64,000 nt of DNA, from positions 558,001-622,000 of the forward strand of contig NZ_JAUSVF010000002.1 of the NCBI RefSeq assembly GCF_030814475.1, in the 5' to 3' direction. Positions within the stretch are counted from its first letter, which is position 1. Every line of letters starts with the position of its first letter. This document shows, piece after piece, positions 18,395 to 27,776 of the stretch. The notes beneath the pieces were generated by a model. The model did not search any database and was not told the DNA's origin. It saw nothing but the letters and a program-made list of their open reading frames with translations. A program made the translations under genes and the position numbers. Origin of the DNA: Pararhizobium capsulatum DSM 1112. GTDB lineage: Bacteria > Pseudomonadota > Alphaproteobacteria > Rhizobiales > Rhizobiaceae.

Positions 18395-19323
18395 ACCCCA
18401 TCGCCCCGAACACTCCGTCGCTCATAGACATCGCTGTATGCACATTTCGCCGCCCGGCATTGGAGGCGACGCTACGCTCGCTCGCAAATCTGCATGTGCC
18501 CGCTGGCGCTTCGCTTCGCATCATCGTCGCCGACAATGATACCGTGGCGAGTGCCCGTCCGCTTATCGAGCGGATGCGGCGGCAGATCCCCTTCGAGCTG
18601 GATTATGTCCATTGCCCTGCGGGCAATATATCTATCGCCCGCAATGCCTGCCTCGATCATTCGCGGAGCGACCTGCTGGCGTTCATCGACGATGACGAGA
18701 CTGCCTCGCCAGACTGGCTGGTGCACCTCGTCGAACAGAAACGCGAGACCGGGGTTGATGTCGTGCTCGGTCCGGTAAAAGCCGAGTATGCAGCACCTGC
18801 TCCGGGCTGGATGAAGCACGCCGATATCCATTCGACACGCCCGGTCTGGATTTCCGGCGAAATCTGTACCGGCTATACCTGCAATGTGCTGCTCGACCTT
18901 AAGACAAAGCCGCTCGCCGGCCGTCGTTTCAGCCTCGCACTCGGCAAGAGCGGCGGCGAAGACACCGAGTTTTTCAGCCTTGTAAAACTAGCCGGCGGTC
19001 GGTTCGCTTTCTCCGCTGACGCCTGGGTTTATGAGCCCGTACCGGACAACAGGGCAACGCTGTCATGGCTTGCCCGTCGCCGCTTCCGCATGGGCCAGAC
19101 CCATGGGCGATTGCTTGCGGAGCGGGGCAGCTCGCGACCCGTCCAGATCGGGCTCGCGGGCGCAAAGGCCGGCTTTTGTGCGCTCGCGAGCGTGGCAACA
19201 ATCTTTTTTCCGGCCAGCCGCTATCGCTACGGCCTGCGTGCGGTTCTCCATGCCGGCGTGATAAGCGGACTATCCGGCGTGCGCGAAATCGAGCAATACG
19301 GCACGACGGAGACGCCTGCATGA
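18391..19323 (+). CDS. exoM: ExoM, succinoglycan glucosyltransferase (GT2)
   Basis: A 310-residue family-2 glycosyltransferase: IAVCTFRRPALEATL, ADND, GNISIARNACLDH and the metal-binding FIDDDE motif (D100-D102), then a GEDTEFF catalytic segment. ExoM adds the fourth sugar (a beta-1,4 glucose) in S. meliloti. The start overlaps the exoA stop and its own stop overlaps exoO, both by ATGA junctions, so exoA-exoM-exoO form a tightly coupled block. Confidence 0.93.
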   Translation: MNPIAPNTPSLIDIAVCTFRRPALEATLRSLANLHVPAGASLRIIVADNDTVASARPLIERMRRQIPFELDYVHCPAGNISIARNACLDHSRSDLLAFIDDDETASPDWLVHLVEQKRETGVDVVLGPVKAEYAAPAPGWMKHADIHSTRPVWISGEICTGYTCNVLLDLKTKPLAGRRFSLALGKSGGEDTEFFSLVKLAGGRFAFSADAWVYEPVPDNRATLSWLARRRFRMGQTHGRLLAERGSSRPVQIGLAGAKAGFCALASVATIFFPASRYRYGLRAVLHAGVISGLSGVREIEQYGTTETPA

Positions 19324-20321
19324 TGGTTGCCGAGCCAGATGTCACCTTCATTGTTGCCGCCTATAATTGCGCCCCCACCATCAGCCGCGCCATAGAAAGC
19401 GCGCTCGCACAGCGCGGCCTGACGGTTGAAGTCGTCGTCATCGACGATTGCTCCAGCGATGACACGCGCGAGGTCGTCGGCGCGATTGCCGATGAACGCG
19501 TGAGGCTCGTATCTCTGTCGCAAAATCGCGGACCGGGCGGGGCCCGCAATGCTGGCTTCGATGTCGCACGTGGACGCTGGCTCGCCATTCTCGATTCCGA
19601 CGATACAATTGAACCGGAACGGCTCTCCCTGATGGTTGCGCGCGCAGAGGAAGCCGGCGCCGATATCGCCGTGGATAATCTTGAGGTGATTTCGGGTGAT
19701 GGCGCAAAGCAGCGCATGTTCAGCGGCGAAGATCTGCGCCGGCATCCGATGCTCACCCTGCCAGCCTTCATCGATTCCAACCGGCTTTTCCGCGCGACCC
19801 ACAATTTCGGCTATATGAAGCCGATCTTCCTGCGCTCGTTCATCGAGGCCCAGGAACTTCGTTTCGATGACCACCTCAGGATCGGCGAGGACTATATTCT
19901 CCTCGCTTCAGCCCTTGCCTGCGGAGGCGTTTGCGCAATCGAACCGTCTGCTGGCTACGTCTACCATATCCGGGAAGGTTCGATCTCCAGGGTGCTCCGC
20001 CTTGAGCACGTGGATGCGATGATTGCCGGCGATCAGCGCTTCCTCGGTCGCTTTGCGCTTCAAACCGATGCGCGTAGCGCGCAGCGCCGTCGTGAAAGAA
20101 GTCTCCGTGAGGCGCGTTCGTTTCTGACCATGGTCGAGCATCTGAAGGCGCACGCCTTCGGCAGTGCGCTTTGCACCGCGGTCCGAAATCCCCGTGCCGT
20201 TCGCCACCTGCACATGCCGGTCACAGCGCGCCTGCGCCGGATTGTCAGTAGGTTTGCAGGCAACACTTCTAATCAACGCAGTTCCATCCCGGGCAAGGCC
20301 CATAACCCCAGTAAAGGATAA
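19320..20321 (+). CDS. exoO: ExoO, succinoglycan glucosyltransferase (GT2)
   Basis: A 333-residue family-2 glycosyltransferase with FIVAAYNCAPTISRAIESAL, VIDDCSSDDT (D42-D43) and LDSDD (D92-D95), closely similar in layout to ExoU. In S. meliloti it adds the fifth sugar. The ATGATG at 19320 gives two possible adjacent starts; the first overlaps the exoM stop by four bases. A much longer open frame upstream (from 19065) only reads exoM in another frame and is not coding. exoN follows 3 bases after the stop. Confidence 0.92.
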   Translation: MMVAEPDVTFIVAAYNCAPTISRAIESALAQRGLTVEVVVIDDCSSDDTREVVGAIADERVRLVSLSQNRGPGGARNAGFDVARGRWLAILDSDDTIEPERLSLMVARAEEAGADIAVDNLEVISGDGAKQRMFSGEDLRRHPMLTLPAFIDSNRLFRATHNFGYMKPIFLRSFIEAQELRFDDHLRIGEDYILLASALACGGVCAIEPSAGYVYHIREGSISRVLRLEHVDAMIAGDQRFLGRFALQTDARSAQRRRERSLREARSFLTMVEHLKAHAFGSALCTAVRNPRAVRHLHMPVTARLRRIVSRFAGNTSNQRSSIPGKAHNPSKG

Positions 20322-20324
20322 ACC

Positions 20325-21230
20325 ATGGACCTCAGGAAAACCGTCAGGAAAGCAGTGATCCCGGTTGCAGGAAACGGAACCCGTTTTCTGCCGGCGACGA
20401 AGGCGATGCCGAAGGAAATGCTGACGATCGTCGATCGTCCCGTGGTGCAATATGCCGTCGATGAGGCCCGCGAGGCCGGCATCGAGCACATCGTCTTCGT
20501 GACCGGCCGAAACAAGCAGGCAATCGAAGACCATTTCGATGACGTGCCAGAGTTGATTTCTTCGCTGACACGTTCAGGCAAGAGCGCCCAGATTCTCGAA
20601 CTGGAATCGATGCTGCCAGCCGCAGGCTCTGTCAGCTTCACCCGCCAGCAGGCACCGCTTGGCCTTGGCCACGCCGTCTGGTGCGCGCGCGACCTGATCG
20701 GCGATGAGCCGTTTGCGCTGTTGCTGCCCGACATGATCTGCCACGGTGCGCGCGGCTGCATGGCCGGACTTGCCGATCTTTACGGAACGGTCGGCGGAAA
20801 TGTCGTCGGCGTCGAGCAATGCGATCCGACCGATACCTCGATGTACGGCATCGTCGGCAAAGGTGGGGCTGTGCCGCACGGCTTTGCCGTGACGCAGATG
20901 GTCGAGAAACCGCGCGCCGAGGAAGCACCGTCGAATTTCTACCTGAACGGCCGCTACATTCTTCAGCCGGAGATCTTCGACCTGCTTGCCCACCAGCAGC
21001 GGGGCGCCGGAAACGAGATCCAGCTCACTGACAGCATGGTGAAGCTCGCCGGAAGCCAGCCGTTCCACGCCCATCCCTATGGGGGCCGAACTTTCGATTG
21101 TGGCTCCAAGCAGGGGTTCATCGAGGCCAACGTCGCATTCGCTCTGGACCGGGCCGATATCGGTGGTCCCCTCCTGTCGTCGATCCGCGACATGGTTGCG
21201 TCTCATCAGGGCCACATGCAGGTCGCATAA
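20325..21230 (+). CDS. exoN: ExoN, UTP--glucose-1-phosphate uridylyltransferase
   Basis: A 301-residue GalU-type nucleotidyltransferase. The N-terminus has the nucleotide-binding [18 protein letters not shown] motif (residues 16-33), then [25 protein letters not shown] and FALLLPDMI; the C-terminal half shows EIQLTDSM and [12 protein letters not shown]. It makes UDP-glucose for the glucose residues of succinoglycan, and for galactose if an epimerase (ExoB) encoded elsewhere is present. It is preceded by GTAAAGGATAAACC and lies 3 bases after exoO in the exoH-P operon. Confidence 0.95.
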   Translation: MDLRKTVRKAVIPVAGNGTRFLPATKAMPKEMLTIVDRPVVQYAVDEAREAGIEHIVFVTGRNKQAIEDHFDDVPELISSLTRSGKSAQILELESMLPAAGSVSFTRQQAPLGLGHAVWCARDLIGDEPFALLLPDMICHGARGCMAGLADLYGTVGGNVVGVEQCDPTDTSMYGIVGKGGAVPHGFAVTQMVEKPRAEEAPSNFYLNGRYILQPEIFDLLAHQQRGAGNEIQLTDSMVKLAGSQPFHAHPYGGRTFDCGSKQGFIEANVAFALDRADIGGPLLSSIRDMVASHQGHMQVA

Positions 21231-21240
21231 TTAATCTATT

Positions 21241-21271
21241 CCGGCCGGCGCCGATCAGGCAAGCCGGCCGG
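21241..21271 (+). other. GC-rich hairpin between exoN and exoP
   Basis: CCGGCCGGC at 21241-21249 pairs perfectly with GCCGGCCGG at 21263-21271 across a 13-base loop, 10 bases after the exoN stop. There is no following T-run. It could stabilise the upstream mRNA end or attenuate exoP transcription relative to the enzyme genes. Confidence 0.5.
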
Positions 21272-21312
21272 CATCCCGCTAAACCAACAGGGCTCAATAA
21301 GAAGAGGCGTCC

Positions 21313-23634
21313 ATGAATCAAAGAAGCCTACCACTCAGCAGGCCGTTGCCGCGGGAAATGGAACATTCCGATTCCTTTATCGATCTCGACCGTCTGCTGG
21401 CAGCCGTCCTGCGGCACGTGAAGGCGATTGCGATCTTCACCCTGGTGTTCATGGCGCTTGGGGCGGCCTACCTGGCCGTTACGACACCCGTCTATACGTC
21501 GATGACCCAGATCCTGCTTGACGACACCCTGTCGCGCTTTGCAGAGGACGAGGAAAAGTCCGCGCAGAACAGCCAACAGCTCGATACGCGCATTGCCAGT
21601 GCCGTCGAAATCCTGAAATCGGGAACACTGGCCGAGCGCGTCGTTTCCGAAGCAAGCCTCCAGGATAACGAAACCCTGCTCGACCCACCGCAGTCTCTAG
21701 CCTCGATTATCAAGTCGTGGCTCAAGTCGGTCACATCAGCCTTCTCGGTAGCATCCCCGGTCTCCGAAGACGCTGCGCGGAGTGGCCGCGAGGCGAAAGC
21801 GGCGGCCATGTTGCAGCAAGGTGTGAAGGTCGAACGCGTCGCCCGCAGCGCCGTGGTGGCCGTGTCCTACACCTCGCCTGATCCGCTGCTGGCCGCCAAG
21901 GTTGCCCGCACCTATGCGGATGCCTATCTCTCCGACCAGCTGGGTGCCAATTTCGATGCTTCCGAGCGCGCCTCCGTCTGGCTGCAGGAACGCCTTTCCG
22001 ATCTCGGCCAACGGGCGCAGGCCGCGTCCATGGAAGTCGAGAACTACAAGCGCGCCAACAATCTGACGTCCGCGCGCGGTGAACTGATGTCGGAACAGCA
22101 GCTTGCCGATCTCAACAGTCAGCTGATCATCGCCCAGGCCGATGCCGCCAGCGCCTCGGCGCGCTATAACCAGTTCAAGTCTATCATCGACAAGGGACCG
22201 GAAAACGCCGTCGAAAATGCCACGCTGTCTGCCAAGGAAATGGACGGCTCGGTCATCCAGAGCCTTAAAGAGCGCTATCTTGCCGTCAGCAAGCGCGAGG
22301 CCGATATCTCAAGCGCCTTTGGACCAGACCATGCCCAGGCGGTTTCGCTCCGGGCGGAAAAAACGGATCTGTCCGGGCAGATCTTCCGCGAGCTTCAGCA
22401 GCTGACGGCGAGCTACAACAACGAATACCAGGTCGCCCGCTCGCGGGAAGAATCGCTGCGTGACAGCATCGCCAACGTGGCCGGCACCAATTCCGATGCC
22501 AACCAATCCATCGTTCATCTGCGCGAACTGGAGCAGAAGGCGGATGCGCTGAAGGCGGTCTACGAATCCTATCTCGCCCGCTACGAACAGGCCTCCCAGC
22601 AACGCTCTTTTCCGATTGCCAAGGCGCGTGTTATCTCCGATGCCGGCGTGCCCGTGTCTCCGTCGGCACCGAAGAAGACGATGACGCTGGCTCTTTCGGC
22701 CGTTCTGGGCCTGATGTTCGGTGCGGCCTATGCCTTTTTCCGCGAAATGCAGGAACGTAGCTTCCGTCTGTCGACCGATGTACGGAGCATTCTTGGTCAT
22801 AAGTCGCTTGGCTACCTGCCGCTAGTTGGCAAGAAGCCACGCCAGAAACGAAACCTGAAGGAAGCGCTTTTCACCAAGCCAGACCGCGCAGAGGCCGAGG
22901 AAGCTTTGCCGCTCGAACGCATGACCCGGATCGCTTGGGACGCGCCGCGCTCCGTCTTTGCAGAAACCCTGCGCAACGCGAAGCTCGCCTGCGAAGCCAT
23001 GCTCCAGCCACGTCCCAACAAGGTCATCGGGGTGGTGTCATCAGCCCCGAACGAGGGCAAGACAACGGTCGCTGCAAACTTCGCCATCCTGCTTGCCGCC
23101 TCTGGCAAGCGCACGCTTTTGATCGACGCCGACCTGCGCAATCCCGGCCTCAGCCGCATGCTCAACCCGCCGCCGAAAACGGGGCTGATGGAAGCATTGT
23201 CTGGAGAAGTCGCGTGGATGCAGGCAGTCAAGGTGGATCAGAAGACGAAGCTTGCCGTGCTACCGATCACGCCGAAGATCGGCCCCGCCCGCGATCCGCT
23301 GACCAACGAGACGCTGTCTTCCCCGGCCATGGCCGAGTTGATCGAGAATGCACGCAAGACCTTCGACTATGTGGTGGTCGATCTCGCCCCACTTGGTCCG
23401 GTCGTTGATGCCAAGACTTTCGCGCCGCAGGCCGATGGCTTCATCTTCGTGGTGGAGTGGGGAAAGACGCCATCGCGTCTCGTCAAGGAACTTCTCGATG
23501 CGGAGCCGGAGATCAACACCAAGATCCTCGGCGTCATCCTCAACAAAACCGACATGACAGAGCTGCCGAAATACAGCGAATACGGCGGCCCGGAGAAATT
23601 CCGCAAGCACTACTCGAAGTACTACGCCGATTGA
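21313..23634 (+). CDS. exoP: ExoP, polysaccharide co-polymerase and BY-kinase
   Basis: A 773-residue inner-membrane protein of the Wzz/Wzc type. The first membrane helix is at about 38-57, a large periplasmic coiled-coil domain spans roughly 60-455, the proline-rich PVSPSAPKK lies before the second helix (456-476), and a cytosolic tyrosine kinase domain follows. This contains Walker A (APNEGKTT, 578-585), Walker A' (LLIDADLRNPG, D605/D607) and a C-terminal tyrosine cluster (Y754, Y757, Y767, Y770, Y771). ExoP sets succinoglycan chain length through cycles of phosphorylation. It is the last gene of the operon and is full length, with no sign of the split two-gene form seen in Gram-positive bacteria. 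Confidence 0.96.
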   Translation: MNQRSLPLSRPLPREMEHSDSFIDLDRLLAAVLRHVKAIAIFTLVFMALGAAYLAVTTPVYTSMTQILLDDTLSRFAEDEEKSAQNSQQLDTRIASAVEILKSGTLAERVVSEASLQDNETLLDPPQSLASIIKSWLKSVTSAFSVASPVSEDAARSGREAKAAAMLQQGVKVERVARSAVVAVSYTSPDPLLAAKVARTYADAYLSDQLGANFDASERASVWLQERLSDLGQRAQAASMEVENYKRANNLTSARGELMSEQQLADLNSQLIIAQADAASASARYNQFKSIIDKGPENAVENATLSAKEMDGSVIQSLKERYLAVSKREADISSAFGPDHAQAVSLRAEKTDLSGQIFRELQQLTASYNNEYQVARSREESLRDSIANVAGTNSDANQSIVHLRELEQKADALKAVYESYLARYEQASQQRSFPIAKARVISDAGVPVSPSAPKKTMTLALSAVLGLMFGAAYAFFREMQERSFRLSTDVRSILGHKSLGYLPLVGKKPRQKRNLKEALFTKPDRAEAEEALPLERMTRIAWDAPRSVFAETLRNAKLACEAMLQPRPNKVIGVVSSAPNEGKTTVAANFAILLAASGKRTLLIDADLRNPGLSRMLNPPPKTGLMEALSGEVAWMQAVKVDQKTKLAVLPITPKIGPARDPLTNETLSSPAMAELIENARKTFDYVVVDLAPLGPVVDAKTFAPQADGFIFVVEWGKTPSRLVKELLDAEPEINTKILGVILNKTDMTELPKYSEYGGPEKFRKHYSKYYAD

Positions 23635-23723
23635 GGCGAGGCTGCTTCTGCAGCGAACAAACCATTGCCGGCCTCATGTCTCGACGCTAAACCGTGAAAG
23701 GCAACGGCAACGGGAGGCTGGCG

Positions 23724-24362
23724 ATGCAGCAGTTCATCTTTGACGGCAATCCTGATGCCGATGTCACGATCCTTCTCGCCCATGGTGCAGGCGCGCCGAT
23801 GGATTCAGCCTCGATGACGTTAGCTGCCGCAGCCCTGGCCTCGGTTGGCTTTAGCGTCGCCCGTTTCGAGTTTGACTACATGGCTTCGCGCCGGTCGAGT
23901 GGTTCTCGGAAGCCGCCGCCGAAGGCAGAAAAGCTCACTCCCGAGTATCTTGCTGCGGTTGAACGTCTTTCGGCCACCGGGCGGCTGATCATCGGCGGCA
24001 AGTCTATGGGTGGACGGGTGGCGAGCATGGTTGGCGATGATCTTTTCACCGCTAGCAAGATCGCCGGCCTGCTTTGCCTCGGCTATCCCTTCCATCCGCC
24101 GGAAAAGCCGGAAAACCTGCGCACAGCCCATCTCGAAGGTATGGGCACACCCGCCCTGATCGTGCAGGGTACGCGCGACGAATTCGGAACGAGACCCGAG
24201 GTTGAGACCTATCACCTATCGGCCAGCATAGACGTTCTATGGCTGGAGGATGGTGACCATGATCTCAAGCCACGCAAGAGCATATCCGGCTTTACCGCCG
24301 CCGATCATATGAAGACAATGGCGGCCGCAACCAGAGCGTGGGCGGAGAAACTGAGCCGATAA
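23724..24362 (+). CDS. Alpha/beta-fold hydrolase (KANL3/Tex30-like)
   Basis: A 212-residue cytoplasmic alpha/beta hydrolase. LLAHGAGAPMDS (residues 17-28) provides the oxyanion region, GGKSMGG contains the nucleophile S94, and VQGTRDEFG plus LEDGDHDLKP provide the acid and histidine of the triad. Proteins of this type are annotated as dienelactone-hydrolase-like or KANL3/Tex30-like; the substrate is unknown. ATG 23724 has GGGAGG at 23712-23717, preferable to GTG 23694. It follows exoP by 89 bases and converges with the downstream mmsB-like gene; there is no sign that it belongs to polysaccharide synthesis. Confidence 0.8.
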   Translation: MQQFIFDGNPDADVTILLAHGAGAPMDSASMTLAAAALASVGFSVARFEFDYMASRRSSGSRKPPPKAEKLTPEYLAAVERLSATGRLIIGGKSMGGRVASMVGDDLFTASKIAGLLCLGYPFHPPEKPENLRTAHLEGMGTPALIVQGTRDEFGTRPEVETYHLSASIDVLWLEDGDHDLKPRKSISGFTAADHMKTMAAATRAWAEKLSR

Positions 24363-24399
24363 AGCGAACTCTCCGAAACACTGGTCTAAATCGAAGACT

Positions 24400-25278
24400 T
24401 CAATCCGTCCGTAGCATCTCGATAATAGCGGAGAAATCTCTTTCGCCATTGCCCCGCTTTTCGAAGAGACCGTAGACCTGCGCCGCTTCTGCGCCGAGCG
24501 GCGTGGACGCTCCTGTGGCGATGGCCGCCTGCTGGGCGAGCGTCAGATCCTTCAGCATCAGCGCTGCAGTAAAGCCGGGCTTGTAGTCATTGTTGGCAGG
24601 TGACGTCGGCACCGGACCGGGAACCGGGCAATAGGTGGTCAGCGACCAGCATTGACCGGAAGACGTGGATGCGACGTCGAACAGCGCCTGATGTGAAAGG
24701 CCAAGCTTTTCGCCCAGCGCAAAAGCCTCGCAGACGCCGATCATAGAGATGCCCAGGATCATGTTATTGCAGATCTTGGCCGCCTGCCCTGCCCCGTCGC
24801 CGCCACAATGAACGATCTTGCGACCCATCGCCTCGAGAATGGTCTTGGCGCGATCGAAGGCCTCCTGCGAACCGCCCGCCATGAAGGTCAGCGTTCCGGC
24901 TGCTGCCCCGCCGGTACCACCTGAGACCGGCGCATCGAGCGAGGGACAAGTGTTGATCGCTGCCATCTCGTGGGCGGCTCGGGCGCTATCGACATCGATC
25001 GTCGAGCTGTCGATCAGCAGTGTCCCGGCGGAGACCAGAGTCGAGAGATCCTTCCAGACGGAAACCACATGCTCGCCCTTGGGCAGCATGGTGATCACGC
25101 ATTCGGCGCCCGCGATGGCCTCCGGCAGGCTGTCGGCTGTCGCAACGCCATTTCGGGATGCGGCTTCCAGAGAGACCGGGGAAAGATCAAAGCCGGTGAC
25201 CGCGTGTCCAGCCTTGACGAGATTGGCGGCCATCGGCCCGCCCATATTGCCCAATCCTACGAATGCGATCTTGGTCAT
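24400..25278 (-). CDS. mmsB: 3-hydroxyisobutyrate dehydrogenase
   Basis: A 292-residue NAD-dependent beta-hydroxyacid dehydrogenase. The Rossmann motif FVGLGNMGGPMAANLVKAGH (residues 6-25), the substrate-binding DAPVSGGTGGAAAGTL segment and the catalytic-lysine region KICNNMILGISMIGVCEA are present. It oxidises 3-hydroxyisobutyrate to methylmalonate semialdehyde in valine degradation; the adjacent operon makes 3-hydroxyisobutyrate. ATG 25278 was chosen because GGAGG immediately precedes it; the reading frame is open further upstream to 25464, but that extension is not protein-like. A related dehydrogenase such as tartronate semialdehyde reductase is the main alternative, made less likely by context. 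Confidence 0.87.
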   Translation of the reverse strand: MTKIAFVGLGNMGGPMAANLVKAGHAVTGFDLSPVSLEAASRNGVATADSLPEAIAGAECVITMLPKGEHVVSVWKDLSTLVSAGTLLIDSSTIDVDSARAAHEMAAINTCPSLDAPVSGGTGGAAAGTLTFMAGGSQEAFDRAKTILEAMGRKIVHCGGDGAGQAAKICNNMILGISMIGVCEAFALGEKLGLSHQALFDVASTSSGQCWSLTTYCPVPGPVPTSPANNDYKPGFTAALMLKDLTLAQQAAIATGASTPLGAEAAQVYGLFEKRGNGERDFSAIIEMLRTD

Positions 25279-25485
25279 GCTGGCCTCCCTATTGCCGAAT
25301 CGCTCCTGGCGTTTTCGCTCACAGGAATATCTGCCTTCCGACGCTTGGCTGCCAGTGCTGCGAAAAGAGGACAGACCCCGGCACGGGAGCGGCAAGCACC
25401 ACATCACAGATACTGGCACTCCCATACGACCGGCGATATGGTTGCAGCATTCTATCGAACACAATGGATATCAAGGGAGTGGGCA

Positions 25486-25785
25486 ATGATCACGGGTGCA
25501 CAATGCCGGGCCGCGCGGGCGCTTTCGGAACTGTCGCTGGAAACCCTTGCCAGACTTGCGAAGGTGGACGCCGAGGTGATCGACGCCTTTGAAAACAAAC
25601 TTACCGAGCCAGATGCCGATACGATTTCCATTCTTGAAAATACGCTTGAATCGGCAGGCGCGGTCTTCATTCCCGAAAACGGCGGTGGCGTTGGGGTTCG
25701 CCTGAAGTTCAACCGCGCCGAGACCCGTCGGATCTCCATTCTCGAAAGTGAAGGTGGCATCGTTGGCAATGACGACGTGCCGTAA
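25486..25785 (+). CDS. Small XRE-type DNA-binding protein
   Basis: A 99-residue protein with an N-terminal helix-turn-helix (residues about 3-58: QCRAARALSELSLETLARLAKVDAEVIDAFEN) and a short C-terminal tail containing FIPENGGGVGVRLKF, a combination common in small alphaproteobacterial XRE regulators. The ATG at 25486 follows AAGGGAG. It is divergent from mmsB (207-base gap) and convergent with the AraC-type gene. A role in controlling valine catabolism is possible from position only. The long upstream extension of the same frame overlaps mmsB and is not coding. Confidence 0.8.
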   Translation: MITGAQCRAARALSELSLETLARLAKVDAEVIDAFENKLTEPDADTISILENTLESAGAVFIPENGGGVGVRLKFNRAETRRISILESEGGIVGNDDVP

Positions 25786-25795
25786 TCGCCGGAGT

Positions 25796-26794
25796 CTACC
25801 CCTCCTTGCGGAACTGGGCCGGGCTCTTGCCGGTCCATTTGCGAAAAGCGCGATAGAAAGCGCTCGGCTCGGAAAAGCCGAGATCGGTGGCAATTTCGCT
25901 GATACTGCCACCACCGTTCAGCAGTCGGTCGATAGCAAGATCGCGGCGGATATCGTCCTTGATGCCGGCATAGTTCTGGTTCTCCGCCTGCAGCCGGTGC
26001 CGGAGGGTCGAAGTTGACATGCGCATCTGTGCGGCCAGTGCCTCGAAGCTTGCCCATGATATCGGGGAAGTTTGACGGAGGCGACGGCGTACGGCTGCGG
26101 CAAGACCGGCATCATAGCGGTAACGGACGAGGATGTTGGCAGGGGCGCCGCGCAGGAACTGTTTCAAGGCCTGTTCGCTACGCGCGACCGGCAGTTTCAA
26201 GACGGCGCGATCAAAGGTCAAGCGGCTGACGTCCGCGCCGAACTGCACCGGTGCACCGAAAAACAGACGGTAGTCCGCACCTTGGCTCGGCTCGGCACAG
26301 CGGAAGTCCACACGGCGGATGGGGATGCGACGGCCGACGAGCCAGCAGGCAATACCGTGCAGAAGGATCCAGTAGGTACGATAGGCAAAGGCAGAACGGG
26401 GACCGCCACCATCCCTGAGCAGAATTTCCGCCGTGCCTTCGCGCATGACGAGTTCGCCGCGCGGGTCGTCCAGCACCACGTCCAGAAAGCGTAGCGCTCG
26501 CCGCAACGCATGTTCGAGCGTCGGAGCATGCAGGATACAATGGCAGAGCAGGGTGAAACTGCCGCTGCGCATCGGGCGCGCCCCCATGCCGAAAAATTCG
26601 TCGTCCAGTTCCGCCGCGACCGCAAGCCAAAGCGCCCCATAGGTTTCCGCCGAGATTGAGCGATCGATGTGCGCAGGCAGTCCAAGTCGCGCCAGAAGCG
26701 GCACAACGGGTTTCCCGGCACGACGCAGGCTGTCGAGCGCCTCCTCCACGAAGGAGGGTGAAATCATCCGGCGGTCCGTGTCATGAGCGTTCAT
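25796..26794 (-). CDS. AraC-family transcriptional regulator
   Basis: A 332-residue regulator with an N-terminal Arabinose_bd-type sensing domain (about 15-215, including [10 protein letters not shown] and [28 protein letters not shown]) and a C-terminal double helix-turn-helix ([19 protein letters not shown], then [25 protein letters not shown]). It is divergent from the branched-chain catabolic operon that begins with an SDR at 26981. The 186-base gap is the likely target, so this is probably the operon's activator (inference). ATG 26794 is preferred over TTG 26803. Confidence 0.88.
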   Translation of the reverse strand: MNAHDTDRRMISPSFVEEALDSLRRAGKPVVPLLARLGLPAHIDRSISAETYGALWLAVAAELDDEFFGMGARPMRSGSFTLLCHCILHAPTLEHALRRALRFLDVVLDDPRGELVMREGTAEILLRDGGGPRSAFAYRTYWILLHGIACWLVGRRIPIRRVDFRCAEPSQGADYRLFFGAPVQFGADVSRLTFDRAVLKLPVARSEQALKQFLRGAPANILVRYRYDAGLAAAVRRRLRQTSPISWASFEALAAQMRMSTSTLRHRLQAENQNYAGIKDDIRRDLAIDRLLNGGGSISEIATDLGFSEPSAFYRAFRKWTGKSPAQFRKEG

Positions 26795-26980
26795 GGAAGA
26801 CAATATGGCAAAACCAGCCGAAAGATCGAGACACTTCGGTCATCGTTTGCAACAAAATGCGGGCTTAGAGTCTCTGACGTCATGGAGAGCGGGGAGGCTT
26901 TCGGTGACGAATGGGATCCTCGTTGCAGGGAGGAACTGCATGGCCGATCAACAGACATCACAGCGCGCAGGACCGTCGCC

Positions 26981-27748
26981 ATGCTAATGCGCGACAAGGT
27001 GCTACTTGTAACCGGCGGCGGCTCAGGCCTCGGCGCGGCTGTCGCGCGGATGGCCGTTCGTAAAGGCGCGCGCGTCATGATTGTCGATCTCAACGCCGAT
27101 ACCGGAGCAGCCATGGCTTCGGACCTCGGTGCTACCGCGTGCTTCGTGCGCGCCGATGTCACGAAGGAGGCCGATGGCGCTGCTGCGGTCAGCGCCGCCC
27201 TCGAACGATTCGGGCATCTTCATGGGCTAGTGAACTGCGCTGGCATTGCGCCGGCCGAGAAAGTCCTGGGTCGCGAAGGACCGCATCTCCTCGAAAGCTT
27301 CAGTCGCGCGGTCAATATCAATCTCATCGGCACCTTCAACATGATGCGGCTTGCCGCCGAGGCAATTGCCCGGGAGACACCGGATACTGAGGGCGAGCGC
27401 GGCGTCATCGTCAACACCGCCTCGGTCGCCGCCTTTGACGGTCAGGTCGGTCAGGCGGCCTACGCGGCGTCGAAGGCCGGCGTTGCCGGCATGACGCTGC
27501 CGGTCGCGCGCGAGCTTGCCCGCCACGGCATTCGTGTCGTTGCCATCGCGCCGGGGATTTTCGAGACGCCGATGATGGCTGGCATGCCCGCGGAGGTGCA
27601 GGAAGCGCTCGGCAAGAGCGTGCCCTTTCCGCCCCGCCTCGGCCGACCCGATGAATTCGCGATGCTTGTGCACCATATCTTTGAGAACACCATGCTGAAC
27701 GGCGAAGTCATCCGTCTGGACGGCGCTCTGCGGATGGGGGCCCGCTGA
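26981..27748 (+). CDS. Short-chain dehydrogenase, 3-hydroxyacyl-CoA/2-methyl-3-hydroxybutyryl-CoA type
   Basis: A 255-residue SDR with the NAD-binding TGGGSGLG (residues 11-18), [13 protein letters not shown], the active-site serine in [10 protein letters not shown] and YAASK. The combination of CAGIAPAEK and a C-terminal [13 protein letters not shown] is typical of the HSD17B10-like 3-hydroxyacyl-CoA dehydrogenase type II group, which oxidises 2-methyl-3-hydroxybutyryl-CoA in isoleucine degradation. It is the first gene of the catabolic operon, 28 bases before the thiolase gene that would act next. ATG 26981 starts the recognisable fold; the open frame extends upstream into non-homologous sequence. 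Confidence 0.87.
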   Translation: MLMRDKVLLVTGGGSGLGAAVARMAVRKGARVMIVDLNADTGAAMASDLGATACFVRADVTKEADGAAAVSAALERFGHLHGLVNCAGIAPAEKVLGREGPHLLESFSRAVNINLIGTFNMMRLAAEAIARETPDTEGERGVIVNTASVAAFDGQVGQAAYAASKAGVAGMTLPVARELARHGIRVVAIAPGIFETPMMAGMPAEVQEALGKSVPFPPRLGRPDEFAMLVHHIFENTMLNGEVIRLDGALRMGAR

Positions 27749-27776
27749 CAGGTGGAAATTAAACGGGAGAAACGGC

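Noticed and set aside
24818..25489. 223-codon plus-strand frame opposite mmsB
   Set aside because: mmsB has complete Rossmann and catalytic motifs; the opposite frame has none.
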